DNA of 48,026 nt from JANMEX01 sp031423755 (GTDB lineage: Bacteria; Pseudomonadota; Alphaproteobacteria; Rhizobiales; Rhizobiaceae): NCBI GenBank assembly GCA_031423755.1, contig JANPGC010000049.1, positions 1 through 48,026 on the forward strand, in the 5' to 3' direction. Shown here piece by piece: positions 34,048 through 43,123 of the stretch. The notes below the pieces were generated by a model, which saw only the letters and a program-made list of their open reading frames with translations, ran no database searches and was not told where the DNA came from. The translations under genes and the position numbers were made by a program. Each line of letters starts with the position of its first letter. The stretch's first letter is position 1.

Positions 34048-35603
34048 CACCGTTCACGCCTGCCCAAATCAACCAGCTTTGCGGCGGCAGCATGGTGTTG
34101 GAGATAGCGGGAGAGCCGCCACCCGCGCAAGGTCCAGCCGCGCCAATCGGTGTATCGAACCTGAAACTGCAACAGTTCGCGGCTGCGCCAGTCGGCAAGT
34201 GATAGCGACGAGTAACCATAGTCGTCCCGTCCGGTACGTAACTTTGCACTGCCGATGGACCAGTCCGCGTCCAGCTCTCTGTCCAAAGCCGGAATCGCCT
34301 GCGGACCGAGACTGGCCAGATACAAATAATCCTTGATGCCGTGCGCCGTGTTGTAAGTCGCGATTATCGCCGCGAAGTTCACAAAACACGCCGCGTACAA
34401 AACCGTTGCCGCGATCGTGAGATTGCTCCCCACCAGCCACTCGGTGCTCTTGTCCGCAACAATGCGCCAGACAATCAGCGCCAGCCCGCACGCGACCATG
34501 GCCATCCACATGAATGCGGCGATCCGCCAATAGGTCAGACCATAGGCATCGACATAAAGGTCAAGCCGCAGGATTGACGAAAACACCAGGAGAATGTTCT
34601 GCCCGACCCACAAATAGACCAGTTGCCGGATGAGCCTGTTGGCCCGCGCCGCACTGCCGCTGCGCAGCGCAAGCAGCACGAACAACGCCGCCAGCAGCGC
34701 CGTGACGATCAGCGGATAGGCGCCGCGATGGGCATAGGACGCGTAGGTCATTCCATCCGGCAGCGCGGCACCGCCAAACAGGTAGGCAGCATCAAGCAGC
34801 GACTGCATGCCGAACATCAGATTAAACACCAGAAGCGCCCGCAAGATCGCCGCCTCGCCGAACAGCACGTCCGCAACGCTCTGCGCCCTGTCCGGCAAGT
34901 GAGAGCCAGCCAACGGAGCATTGATTTGATCAACGGTTTTGGAAGGCCTCAGCTTGCGCACCATCGGCCGCAGGAACGGCCAGGTGATGACAAATATGAA
35001 GCCGAGAAAAAACAGCCGCTGGGGATTGAGCAGATCAAAGATTGCCCAGAAATCCAGTCTTCGCAGCCATTGGGCGATGATTGGATTGGCCTGTTCAAAC
35101 AGTGCGAGAAACACCAGGCCGACAACAAGTGGCATGAGCCACACGCCCGCAGTCGCAAACGAAATGATCTGCCTGCCCGCAGCCTTGCTCGCCTTCCTCC
35201 AGCCAAGCACGCCGACGGGCGCAGCCACCGGCATCGATAGGAGAAACATCGCCAGCCGTTTGCCCTTGTCAAACAGCGCCCCGCACCGGCCATCGGAAAG
35301 TGTCAGCGAGGCAACGGCAAACAGCGAGAAGGCAACGGCAATCGAAAGCGGCGAGATATTTTCCAAGAGCGGCGGCAAGGCCATACCGTAGAGACACGCC
35401 GCCAATATAAGCTGCATCTTGCCCGCCAGCAGCCTATGCAGCCACAGCGCCGCGCCGCCGGTCAAAAGGGCAAACACAAAAAGCGACAGGCCAACCGGAG
35501 CGTTGAAAAGGATGCGGTCCGAAACCGCCGTCAATGCCAGCGCGGCGATCAGCGTTTCAGTGAGCGGCGCGGTTGGGCTCGGTTCGGTTGAGGCGATGCT
35601 CAT
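34047..35603 (-). CDS. DUF4173/DUF4153-type membrane protein
   Basis: This gene encodes about 518 residues from the ATG at 35603 (a TTG at 35621 and a GTG at 35612 are also possible; none has a clear ribosome site). About 12-13 hydrophobic segments are visible. The blocks YASYAHRGAYPLIVTALLAA and YVDAYGLTYWRIAAFMWM are characteristic of DUF4173 as I recall it. The last 90 residues are soluble. Its stop overlaps the regulator start, placing it first in a three-gene transcript with the two-component pair, so it may sense or modulate the signal. Function is unknown. Confidence 0.82.
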   Translation of the reverse strand: MSIASTEPSPTAPLTETLIAALALTAVSDRILFNAPVGLSLFVFALLTGGAALWLHRLLAGKMQLILAACLYGMALPPLLENISPLSIAVAFSLFAVASLTLSDGRCGALFDKGKRLAMFLLSMPVAAPVGVLGWRKASKAAGRQIISFATAGVWLMPLVVGLVFLALFEQANPIIAQWLRRLDFWAIFDLLNPQRLFFLGFIFVITWPFLRPMVRKLRPSKTVDQINAPLAGSHLPDRAQSVADVLFGEAAILRALLVFNLMFGMQSLLDAAYLFGGAALPDGMTYASYAHRGAYPLIVTALLAALFVLLALRSGSAARANRLIRQLVYLWVGQNILLVFSSILRLDLYVDAYGLTYWRIAAFMWMAMVACGLALIVWRIVADKSTEWLVGSNLTIAATVLYAACFVNFAAIIATYNTAHGIKDYLYLASLGPQAIPALDRELDADWSIGSAKLRTGRDDYGYSSLSLADWRSRELLQFQVRYTDWRGWTLRGWRLSRYLQHHAAAAKLVDLGRRER

Positions 35604-35876
35604 CAAGATCACTTTCTTCAATCATCAGGGAAGGGGCGGAAACGATCATTCGCGCTGGACAAGCCGCGAGCAGCCACCAGCCATCCTTTGCCAAACAGTC
35701 GGGAAGCGTGGATTGGAGCGCGTGAATTTCGATGAGGCGTGTCGAACGGTGTTTCATGACCACCGGTATGACAGCGCCAATTGCAGTCCGTTGGGCGCAT
35801 TGCGGGATTTGTCCTGCACCCGGTGTGCAGATTTTGTGCACTTGTCAGAATTGCCACGGCCCGGTTACATCCCGCC

Positions 35877-36746
35877 ATGATCAACCGCCCGCTCCGCTCA
35901 GTCCTTTACGTCCCCGGCTCCAATGACAAAGCGCTCGGCAAGCTGCCGTCTCTCGCCATGGATGCAGTGATTGTCGATCTCGAAGACGCCGTTCACCCGG
36001 ACGCCAAGGCCAGCGCGCGGGACACCATGGTCCGCATCCTTGCCGGATGGCAGCGGCGCAAGGCGCTTCTCGCAGTGCGCATCAATCCGCTCGACGGCAA
36101 TGGCGGCATGGATGACGTGAAGGCCGCTGTCCAAATCAAACCGGATGCCATCGTCCTGCCAAAAGTCGAAGCGCCGTCAGCAATCCTCGCCCTTTCCGAT
36201 GCCTTGTCAGACCTCGATGCCGATCCGGCGATGCGCATTTGGGCCATGATCGAAACGCCCCGGGCCGTTTTCAACCTCGCCCAGATCGCCGAACTTGGCC
36301 ATCACCATACCGCAAGGCTCAATTGTTTCGTCACCGGAACAAACGATCTGATGAAGGAAACCGGCGTTCGCGATGTCGCAGAGATGCAGCCCTGGCTGAT
36401 GCAGATCGTTCTGGCAGCAAGAGCGGGGGGCCTGTCCGTGCTGGATGGTGTCCACAATGATTTCACCGACACGTCGGGCTTCGAACACGCCTGTGTTCTG
36501 GCCCGCAACCGCGGCTTTGACGGCAAGACGCTGATCCATCCGTCACAGATTGAACCGGCAAACCGCACATTCGCGCCAGATGAAAACGACATCGCTGCGG
36601 CAAAAGCCATCATCGCCGCCTTCGCGCTGCCGGAAAACAGCAGCAAGGGTGTTGTCAGCATCAATGGCCGCATGGTTGAACGGCTTCATCTGGCACTAGC
36701 CACAAAGACCATGGCATTGGCCAAGTCCATTCAGGAGAGAAACTGA
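35877..36746 (+). CDS. HpcH/HpaI aldolase / CitE-like lyase family protein
   Basis: This is a 289-residue protein from the ATG at 35877; the frame extends upstream but without protein-like sequence. RSVLYVPGSNDKALGKLPSL, the metal-binding DAVIVDLEDAVHPDAK, RINPLDG, IVLPKVEAPS, AMIETPRAV and GKTLIHPSQIEPAN are typical of the citrate lyase beta / malyl-CoA lyase / L-malyl-CoA thioesterase group. It is a Mg-dependent C-C lyase or thioesterase acting on CoA-linked dicarboxylates; the exact substrate is not fixed. DUF1737 begins one base after its stop. Confidence 0.9.
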   Translation: MINRPLRSVLYVPGSNDKALGKLPSLAMDAVIVDLEDAVHPDAKASARDTMVRILAGWQRRKALLAVRINPLDGNGGMDDVKAAVQIKPDAIVLPKVEAPSAILALSDALSDLDADPAMRIWAMIETPRAVFNLAQIAELGHHHTARLNCFVTGTNDLMKETGVRDVAEMQPWLMQIVLAARAGGLSVLDGVHNDFTDTSGFEHACVLARNRGFDGKTLIHPSQIEPANRTFAPDENDIAAAKAIIAAFALPENSSKGVVSINGRMVERLHLALATKTMALAKSIQERN

Positions 36747-36747
36747 G

Positions 36748-36954
36748 ATGCATGTCTACCGCATGATAACCGGACCCGACGACAACGCCTTCTGCCACCG
36801 CATTACGGCGGCTCTCAACAAGGGCTGGTCATTGCACGGCTCGCCGTCGTTGACGTTCGATCCCGTCCAGGGCCGAACCATCTGCGGCCAGGCGGTCATC
36901 AAGACCGTCGTGGGTAAGGACTATGATCCAGACATGAAGCTAGGCGAGCAATAG
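36748..36954 (+). CDS. DUF1737 domain-containing protein
   Basis: This is a 68-residue protein with YRMITGPDDNAFCHRITAAL, LNKGWSLHGSPSLTFDP and GQAVIKTV, the DUF1737 pattern (small cytoplasmic protein of unknown function). It starts one base after the CitE-like gene; an AGGAG sits inside the end of that gene 11 bases upstream, so the two are cotranscribed. The pairing with CitE-like genes is, as far as I recall, frequent in this order. Confidence 0.85.
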   Translation: MHVYRMITGPDDNAFCHRITAALNKGWSLHGSPSLTFDPVQGRTICGQAVIKTVVGKDYDPDMKLGEQ

Positions 36955-36957
36955 GCG

Positions 36958-37380
36958 TCAATCCACCTGCGCCTCAAGCGCTTCCATATCATTATCGCCA
37001 AGCCCGAAATGGTGGCCGATCTCGTGAATTAGCACATGGGCGATGATGGTGCCGAGCGCTTCCTCATGCTCGGCCCAATAGTCGAGAATGGGACGGCGGT
37101 AGAGCGTTATCTTGTTCGGCCCCTCACCAGTCTGCGGGTTCCAGAGTTCTGCGATGCCGCGGCCTTCAAACAGGCCAAGCAGATCAAACGGGCTGTCAAG
37201 CGACAGGTCGTCGCTGACATCCTCGTCCGGAAACTCGGATATCTGGATGATGATGTCGCCGGTCAGCGTGCGGAATTCCTCCGGCAGATGGGCATAGGCC
37301 TCCACCGCAATCGATTCCATTTCGGTCAAGGAAGGAGAAAGCCGTGCGGCCCAATCCCCCGTCTGATCAATACGCGCCAT
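36958..37380 (-). CDS. Metallopeptidase family protein (minimal zincin)
   Basis: This is a 140-residue protein from the ATG at 37380. The zinc-binding motif HEIGHHFGLGDNDME (HExxH at about residues 121-125 with a downstream acidic pair) lies at the C-terminus, and ITLYRRPILDYW is typical of the small zincin-like family related to PF06262. No signal peptide is present, so it is probably cytoplasmic. Substrates are unknown. It converges tightly on DUF1737, with 3 bases between the stops. Confidence 0.88.
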   Translation of the reverse strand: MARIDQTGDWAARLSPSLTEMESIAVEAYAHLPEEFRTLTGDIIIQISEFPDEDVSDDLSLDSPFDLLGLFEGRGIAELWNPQTGEGPNKITLYRRPILDYWAEHEEALGTIIAHVLIHEIGHHFGLGDNDMEALEAQVD

Positions 37381-37418
37381 CAAAACACTCGCTTGCAGTC
37401 CTCGATATAGTCATCACT

Positions 37419-37438
37419 GAGGCTTTGCGCAAAGCCTC
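37419..37438. repeat. Perfect 20-bp palindrome
   Basis: GAGGCTTTGCGCAAAGCCTC is a perfect palindrome without a spacer. It lies 39 bases upstream of the metallopeptidase start and 12 bases from the next hairpin. It could be an operator, or part of a double terminator together with 37446-37469. Confidence 0.55.
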
Positions 37439-37445
37439 TGAAATG

Positions 37446-37469
37446 AAAAGGGCGGCTCGAAAGCCGCCC
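37446..37469 (-). terminator. Terminator of the Bax inhibitor-1 gene
   Basis: A perfect 8-bp stem GGGCGGCT/AGCCGCCC with a CGAA loop is followed on the minus strand by TTTTCATTT. It begins 22 bases after the leftward stop at 37492. Confidence 0.85.
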
Positions 37470-37491
37470 CAAGCAATTGACTGATCGAATT

Positions 37492-38223
37492 TTACCTGCG
37501 GTCGCCCAAGAACTGCAGCAGGAACATGAACAGGTTCACGAAGTCGAGGTAGAGGTTGAGCGCGCCCATGATGGCCTTGCGGCCGCCGGTGACGTCATCA
37601 TCGCCTGCATAGTACATTTCCTTGATCTTCTGCGTGTCATAGGCCGTCAAGCCCGCGAACGCCAACACGCCAATTGCCGAAATGGCAAACTGCAAAGCAG
37701 ACGACTGCAGGAAGATGTTGACGATTGAGGCCAGCAAGATGCCGACCACGCCCATGATCAGGAAAGAGCCCATCGCCGTCAGGTCACGCTTGGTCGTGTA
37801 ACCGTAAAGTGAAAGCGCACCAAAGGCGGTTGCCGTGATGAAGAAGGTCTGCACGATGCTTGCGCCGGTGTAGACAATGAAAATCGTCGACAGCGAAGCG
37901 CCGAGGAGCGCCGCATAGGCCCAAAATGTCGTCTGCGCCGCCGATACACTCATCGAGTTGATGCGGAAGCTGAGGAAAAACACCAAGGCAAGCGGTGCCA
38001 GAACCAATGCCCAGCGCAGCGGCGAGGCATAAATCAGCTGGGCGAATGCCGGATTGTTCATGGCAAGCGTATAGGTGCCGAGCGCTGCAATGCCTGTGAT
38101 GGCAAGGCCGAGCGCCATGAGATTGTAGACCTTGAGCATATACCTGCGCAGGCCTTCGTCGATTTCTGCACCGCTCTGCGTCACTGAAGCGTTGCGCAGG
38201 GGCGTATTGCGATAGTCAGACAT
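37492..38223 (-). CDS. Bax inhibitor-1/YccA family membrane protein
   Basis: This is a 243-residue protein from the ATG at 38223 (GAGAGG 6 bases upstream; longer in-frame starts are unlikely). Seven hydrophobic segments follow a soluble N-terminus of about 25 residues. FWAYAALLGASLSTIFIVYT, GALSLYGYTTKRDLTAMGSF and the closing YLDFVNLFMFLLQFLGDRR are typical of the BI-1/YbhL family. Bacterial members are thought to act as pH-dependent cation leak channels; the role here is inferred. It is monocistronic, with a terminator after it. Confidence 0.95.
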   Translation of the reverse strand: MSDYRNTPLRNASVTQSGAEIDEGLRRYMLKVYNLMALGLAITGIAALGTYTLAMNNPAFAQLIYASPLRWALVLAPLALVFFLSFRINSMSVSAAQTTFWAYAALLGASLSTIFIVYTGASIVQTFFITATAFGALSLYGYTTKRDLTAMGSFLIMGVVGILLASIVNIFLQSSALQFAISAIGVLAFAGLTAYDTQKIKEMYYAGDDDVTGGRKAIMGALNLYLDFVNLFMFLLQFLGDRR

Positions 38224-38422
38224 GAGAGTCCTCTCAAAAAGTTCCCCGTCGGGTCCGGTCTGCACGGCGTTGATTTGCCATGCCAACTGAGGCGCCGCTG
38301 GCGGGGATCCAGCATGCCTCCTGAATCTATGGGGTTGATCGCGTCAAACGACAAGAGGGTGGCGGACAAAAATGCGACATGGAGCCCGCCCGCAACCCGA
38401 AAGGGTAAAGATTTGGCCTCGC

Positions 38423-40981
38423 TCAGAGCGTTCTGAGCACCGGCGCCGCCTTCTGGCCCAACAATCTCCACGTCCCTGCCAGCCCGAACCCGATGGTGAC
38501 AACCAGCGACAGACCAACCGTTGTCAATGCAATCAAAGGCTCGGACGTGAAGTTCAGCGCCATGATCCACTCTATGACAAACCACGCCGCCGCGCTGCCG
38601 GCCAAAACCGCAAACACTGCTGTTGCAAGCCCGATCATGAGATACTCGAGCGCAAACGCGCCAACGAGCGTGCGCCGCGTCGCACCCAGCATTTTCAGGA
38701 TCACCGCATCATGCACTCGCGTGCGGTTGCCCGCAGCCAGCGCTCCCGCCAGCACCAGTACCGAGGTGATCAATGCCACCGAGGCTGCCACCCGCACCGC
38801 AACCGAAAACTGTTCGACAAAATTGCTTGCAATTGTCAGCGCGTCTTTGACCCTGACCGATGTGATCGCGGGATAGGCCTTGGTCACCACATTGAGGATT
38901 TTGGCCTCCTCGTCCGCCGAAGCACCCGGGTCAGCCAATGTCGCCAACCACGCATGCGGCGCGCCCTTAAACATGTTCGGCGAAAACACCATCACGAAAT
39001 TGATCGACATAGACCGCCATTCCACCTGCCGCAGATTGGCAATCTTCGCCGCGATGTCGCGGCCAAGTACGTTGACGGTGACAGTATCGCCAAGCTTCAA
39101 TCCAAGCTCGCCCGCCTCCTCGGCCGCAAACGACACCAGCGGCTCGCCGGAGTAATCCGCGGCCCACCATTCGCCTTCTGCCAGCGTGCTGTTGCCCGGC
39201 AGCGTCGGCGAATAAGTGATGCCGCGGTCGCCGCGCGTCACCCACGAGGCTTCAGGCGGCACCTTGTAGTCGGCAATCTTGATGCCTTTGAGCGCCGTGA
39301 TCCGCCCGCGCAGCATCGGCACAGTCGCAATCTCGGCTCTTGGCGACGTGCTGGCCAAAAGCGTCTTGAAACCATCGATCTCGCTGCTCTGGATATCGAC
39401 GAAGAAAAAATCCGGTGCCTTTCCCGCAATCGAGCCGGAAATCTGGCTGCGCAGATTGCTGTCGATCAGCGAAATCGCCGTCAACAGCGTCAGCCCGAGC
39501 CCGAGCGAAATCACCACAGGCCGCGTGATCGCGCCGGGGCGGTGCATGTTGCCAATGGCCAGCCGAAGGATCGTCGATTTCGACCGTGGCAAGGCGGCAG
39601 CGGCCTTGGTGACAAATACCGCCACGACCCCCAGAACCAGAAATGACAACACCGCGCCGCCCAGAAGATACATTGCAATGCGCGGCTGCTGCGATGTCAA
39701 TATCGCCAGCGCTGCCACCAGCGCCATCACCAGACCGGCCGCTAGCTGCCACGACCACCCGGCCTTGCCGCCGCCTTCGAGTGTGGAGTCACGGAACAAT
39801 ATCTGCGGCGTCACGGCTTTCGTCTTGCCAAGCGGTATCAGCGAAAACGCCAGTGTCGTCAAAATCCCGAAGGCGCCTGCCAGCAACAGGGCGCGCGGTT
39901 CAATGCCGCTTGAAATCTCGAGCGGCAAAAACCGCTCAAGCGCCGATCCCGCCAGTTGCGGCAGGATGGCCGAGGCCACAAGTCCGATGGCAACGCCAAC
40001 AGAGGCGGCAATCAATATCTGGATCAGATAGACCTGCGCGACAAAGCCATGGCCCGCGCCAAGGCTCTTGAAAGTCGCAATCACCGGACGCTTGGCATCC
40101 AGATGCGCCTGCACTGCATTGGCAACACCCACACCCCCGACCAGCAGCGCGCAAAGCCCGACCAGCGCCAGAAACTGCGAGAACCGCTCAATGGAGTCTG
40201 ACAGGGCGGGCGCGGCATTGGCGCTGGTACGAATGCGGAACCCCTTGTCCCCCAATTCGTCCTGCAGGCCCTGCTGCAACGTCTTCAGTCCCGCGCCCGA
40301 AGGCGGGTTGGCCATCTTCACTTTGTAGCCATACTCGGCAAGGCTGCCGACGCGTATCAGGCCGGTCTTGGCGAGCGCCGCATCCGAGATCATCAAGCGC
40401 GGCGCAAAGCCGAACCCTTCCGACAATGCGTCCGGTTCAGATGTGAGAACATCGCGCAACTCCACCGAAATATCGCCAACCCTCAATCGGTCGCCGACCT
40501 TCAATCCCAACCGGTCAAACAGGATCTGCTGCGCCAGCGCACCGTAAACGCCATTGTCTTCTGCCAGTGAATCGGGCAGCTTTGTCTTGTTGGCCGTCGC
40601 CAATTGTCCGTACAAAGGATAGACGCCATCAACCGCTTTCAACTCGACCAGACTTTGGTCGGAACCGTCTTCCTTACGCGCCATTGAGCGCAGTCCGACG
40701 CTTTTCGAGACGGTTCCAAGCGCCTCTATTCGCTTGATTTCATCGCTGGTCGCTTCCCGCTGCACCAGCTCAAGACCGATATCGCCTGCAAGGATCGACT
40801 GCCCCTGCCGCGCAATCGAACCGGCGATCCCATCAGCAATCGTGTTGACAGAGCCAATGGCGGCGGTGCCGAGCGCGATGCAGGCAAGAAATATCCGGAA
40901 CCCTGCCAGCCCGCCGCGCAGTTCGCGCAACGCAAAGCGCGTAGCCAGTTTGAAATCACCGAACCAGCCGCGTCTAAGCAT
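38423..40981 (-). CDS. ABC transporter permease, YbbP/FtsX-like
   Basis: This is an 852-residue membrane protein from the ATG at 40981. It has an N-terminal membrane segment, a large periplasmic MacB-core-like domain (about 50-265), then a first FtsX block (GVGVANAVQAHLDAKRPVIA), further membrane segments, a second periplasmic domain (about 505-710) and a second FtsX block (AAGNRTRVHDAVILKMLGAT). This ten-segment double-FtsX design is that of YbbP, proposed to extract hydrophobic compounds or lipids from the inner membrane. It overlaps the ATPase gene by 8 bases. The partner arrangement (ATPase plus divergent esterase) matches E. coli ybbAP-tesA. Confidence 0.93.
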   Translation of the reverse strand: MLRRGWFGDFKLATRFALRELRGGLAGFRIFLACIALGTAAIGSVNTIADGIAGSIARQGQSILAGDIGLELVQREATSDEIKRIEALGTVSKSVGLRSMARKEDGSDQSLVELKAVDGVYPLYGQLATANKTKLPDSLAEDNGVYGALAQQILFDRLGLKVGDRLRVGDISVELRDVLTSEPDALSEGFGFAPRLMISDAALAKTGLIRVGSLAEYGYKVKMANPPSGAGLKTLQQGLQDELGDKGFRIRTSANAAPALSDSIERFSQFLALVGLCALLVGGVGVANAVQAHLDAKRPVIATFKSLGAGHGFVAQVYLIQILIAASVGVAIGLVASAILPQLAGSALERFLPLEISSGIEPRALLLAGAFGILTTLAFSLIPLGKTKAVTPQILFRDSTLEGGGKAGWSWQLAAGLVMALVAALAILTSQQPRIAMYLLGGAVLSFLVLGVVAVFVTKAAAALPRSKSTILRLAIGNMHRPGAITRPVVISLGLGLTLLTAISLIDSNLRSQISGSIAGKAPDFFFVDIQSSEIDGFKTLLASTSPRAEIATVPMLRGRITALKGIKIADYKVPPEASWVTRGDRGITYSPTLPGNSTLAEGEWWAADYSGEPLVSFAAEEAGELGLKLGDTVTVNVLGRDIAAKIANLRQVEWRSMSINFVMVFSPNMFKGAPHAWLATLADPGASADEEAKILNVVTKAYPAITSVRVKDALTIASNFVEQFSVAVRVAASVALITSVLVLAGALAAGNRTRVHDAVILKMLGATRRTLVGAFALEYLMIGLATAVFAVLAGSAAAWFVIEWIMALNFTSEPLIALTTVGLSLVVTIGFGLAGTWRLLGQKAAPVLRTL

Positions 40982-41663
40982 CAATTTTTTCCTCAGTCCG
41001 CACCTGGCCTGACCGCATTTTGATCTGCCGGGCGCAGCGACCAGCCAATTGCATATCGTGCGTCACCAAAAGCAGCGTCATGTCGCGCTCGTGGCAGGCC
41101 GAAAACAACAGGTCTGCCACGTGGCCGCCGGTAGCCAGATCAAGATTGCCGGTCGGCTCGTCTGCCACCAGCATCGCCGGTTCAGGCGCCAATGCGCGGG
41201 CAATGGCCACACGCTGCTGCTCGCCACCGGAAAGCTGGCCAGGAAAATGGTTCAGCCGATGACCAAGCCCGACCTTTTCAAGCTCGGCCTGCGCCCGCTC
41301 GAACGGCGCGGCATGTCCGGCAAGCTCCAGCGGCACGGCAACGTTTTCGAGTGCTGTCATGTTGGGGATCAGATGAAACGACTGGAACACAATGCCGATG
41401 GAGCGCCCGCGGAACTGCGCCAGTGCGTCTTCCGACAATTTTGTGATGTCGGTGCCGTTGACTGCAATAACGCCGGAATCCGCCCGCTCCAAGCCGGAAA
41501 GAACCATCAAGAGCGAAGTCTTGCCAGAACCGGATGGCCCCACAATGCCAAGCGATTCACCCTTTTGAAGGTCGAGCGACACGCCGTCCAGCACCTTGAC
41601 CCGTGTAGCCCCGTCCCCGAGCGTCAAATTGACGTTATCGAGCCTCAGCACTGTTTCCTGCAC
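40974..41663 (-). CDS. ABC transporter ATP-binding protein, YbbA/LolD-like
   Basis: This is a 229-residue ATPase starting at a GTG (41663) with AGGAA 5 bases upstream. Walker A is GPSGSGKTS, the Q-loop is FQSFHLIPNMTALENV, the signature is LSGGEQQRVAIARAL and Walker B is MLVADEPTGNLD, all typical of the MacB/LolD/YbbA clade of ATPases that power mechanotransmission by FtsX-type permeases. It is cotranscribed with the permease gene that follows and divergent from the esterase gene, with a 76-base shared promoter region. Confidence 0.94.
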   Translation of the reverse strand: MQETVLRLDNVNLTLGDGATRVKVLDGVSLDLQKGESLGIVGPSGSGKTSLLMVLSGLERADSGVIAVNGTDITKLSEDALAQFRGRSIGIVFQSFHLIPNMTALENVAVPLELAGHAAPFERAQAELEKVGLGHRLNHFPGQLSGGEQQRVAIARALAPEPAMLVADEPTGNLDLATGGHVADLLFSACHERDMTLLLVTHDMQLAGRCARQIKMRSGQVRTEEKIDA

Positions 41664-41739
41664 GCCGTTTCCTTCCTATATCGTCAACAACCGCCCATCT
41701 CACCTGATCCCGGCAGGACCCCGAAAGGCAAAACAGCAA

Positions 41740-42393
41740 ATGTCGCTTCAAAGCATCCAGACCAGACTGGCCCGCCTGTTGGCCATCGCGCTCATATGGG
41801 GCGGGGCCACCGCAGTTGCCAAGGCGCAAACCATTGAAATCGTCGGCCTCGGTGACAGTCTGATGGCAGGATATGAATTGCCTGAGGGCGACGGCTTTCC
41901 TGCCGTGCTGCAAGCGGTGCTGAAATCCAAGGGCTTTGATGTTCACGTCGCCAATGCCGGCGTCTCCGGTGACACCACGTCCGGCGGTCTTGAACGGCTC
42001 GATTGGTCCGCACCAGATGGCACGAAACTGGTCATCCTCGAACTTGGCGGCAACGATGCCCTGCGCGGTATCTCCCCGCAAATCTCCCGCGACAATCTCG
42101 ACAAGATGCTGACCCGGTTGAAGGAGCGCAACGTTCAGGTGGTTCTGGCAGGCATGCTTGCGCCGCCGTCGATGGGCAAAGACTATGAGGCCGCCTTCAA
42201 TCCCGTCTATACCGAACTTGCGGCAAAACACGCCGTGCCGCTGATCCCGTTTTTCCTTGAAGGTGTTGCCGGAAACGCGGCGTTGCAACTGTCTGACAGA
42301 ATCCACCCCAACCGCGCCGGCGTCGACAAAATGGTCGAAAATGCCTTGCCGATTATTTTGCCCGTGGTCGAGGCGCTGGCGAAAAATCCGTAG
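41740..42393 (+). CDS. tesA: Arylesterase / TesA-like SGNH hydrolase
   Basis: This is a 217-residue protein from the ATG at 41740. A signal peptide (LARLLAIALIWGGATAVAKAQ) sends it to the periplasm. The SGNH blocks are clear: block I GLGDSLMAGYELPEGDGFP with the nucleophile Ser, block II NAGVSGDTTSGGL, block III LELGGNDALRG, and block V DRIHPNRAG with the catalytic Asp and His. It is a lysophospholipase/thioesterase-type enzyme related to E. coli TesA, whose gene is likewise divergent from ybbAP, which suggests a shared lipid-related task. Confidence 0.93.
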   Translation: MSLQSIQTRLARLLAIALIWGGATAVAKAQTIEIVGLGDSLMAGYELPEGDGFPAVLQAVLKSKGFDVHVANAGVSGDTTSGGLERLDWSAPDGTKLVILELGGNDALRGISPQISRDNLDKMLTRLKERNVQVVLAGMLAPPSMGKDYEAAFNPVYTELAAKHAVPLIPFFLEGVAGNAALQLSDRIHPNRAGVDKMVENALPIILPVVEALAKNP

Positions 42394-42538
42394 CAAGCTG
42401 ACATGAAATCGCTTTGTGGAATCAACGGCAAACAGCCGTTCATTCGGGTTGTGAGACGAAGTGTCACAAATTTCTCCTTGCGCGCTCGTCTCTTCAATGA
42501 TTCGTTCAGGCTGAGAGCTTGCGAATCGGGGGGCCGTT

Positions 42539-43123
42539 ATGCCGCGTCTTTTCACCGCCCTGGAAGTTCCGCATACCGCGGCAATGTCCCTGTCACTCCT
42601 GCGCGGCGGCCTGCCGGGCGCGCGATGGATGGACGCTGAAAACTACCACATCACGCTCCGTTTCATTGGCGATGTCGAAGGCCACATCGCCGACGAATTC
42701 GCCAATGCGCTTGACCGGATTGACCGCCCCGCCTTCAATCTGGAGCTATCCGGCGTCGGCCAGTTTGGCGGCAAGAAGCCGCATTCGATCTGGGCCGGCG
42801 TGACACCGAAGCCGGAACTCACCCAGCTTCAGGCCGAAATCGAGCGCATCTGCCAGCGTCTGCATCTGCCGGCCGATCCGCGAAAATTCACCCCGCACGT
42901 GACGCTCGCCCGCCTGCGCAACAGCCAGGTCGGCGACGTCGCCCACTATCTGTCCTCGCGGGGCAATTTTTCGACGCTGCCGTTCAAAGTCGGACGCTTC
43001 GTTTTGATGTCCTCGCGCGATTCGGTCGGTGGCGGACCCTATGTGATCGAAGAGTCCTGGCCGCTTGATGCACGGCCCGCAGTCGCAAACCAATCTTCAG
43101 CCGCCGCGCGGATCATGCCGTAG
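42539..43123 (+). CDS. thpR: RNA 2',3'-cyclic phosphodiesterase ThpR
   Basis: This is a 194-residue member of the 2H phosphoesterase superfamily. The two HxT motifs are YHITLRFIGD (His37) and PHVTLARL (His near 120). It opens 2',3'-cyclic phosphates to 2'-phosphates; the cellular role in bacteria is unclear. GGGGGG lies 5 bases before the ATG. The C-terminal 28 residues (from about 43040) overlap the end of the phosphatase gene on the other strand by 85 bases. Confidence 0.92.
   Translation: MPRLFTALEVPHTAAMSLSLLRGGLPGARWMDAENYHITLRFIGDVEGHIADEFANALDRIDRPAFNLELSGVGQFGGKKPHSIWAGVTPKPELTQLQAEIERICQRLHLPADPRKFTPHVTLARLRNSQVGDVAHYLSSRGNFSTLPFKVGRFVLMSSRDSVGGGPYVIEESWPLDARPAVANQSSAAARIMP

Noticed and set aside
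38372..39646. A 424-codon plus-strand frame inside the ABC permease gene
   Set aside because: The composition is extreme (Arg, His, Gln-rich) with no domain, and it is antisense to a well-defined permease.
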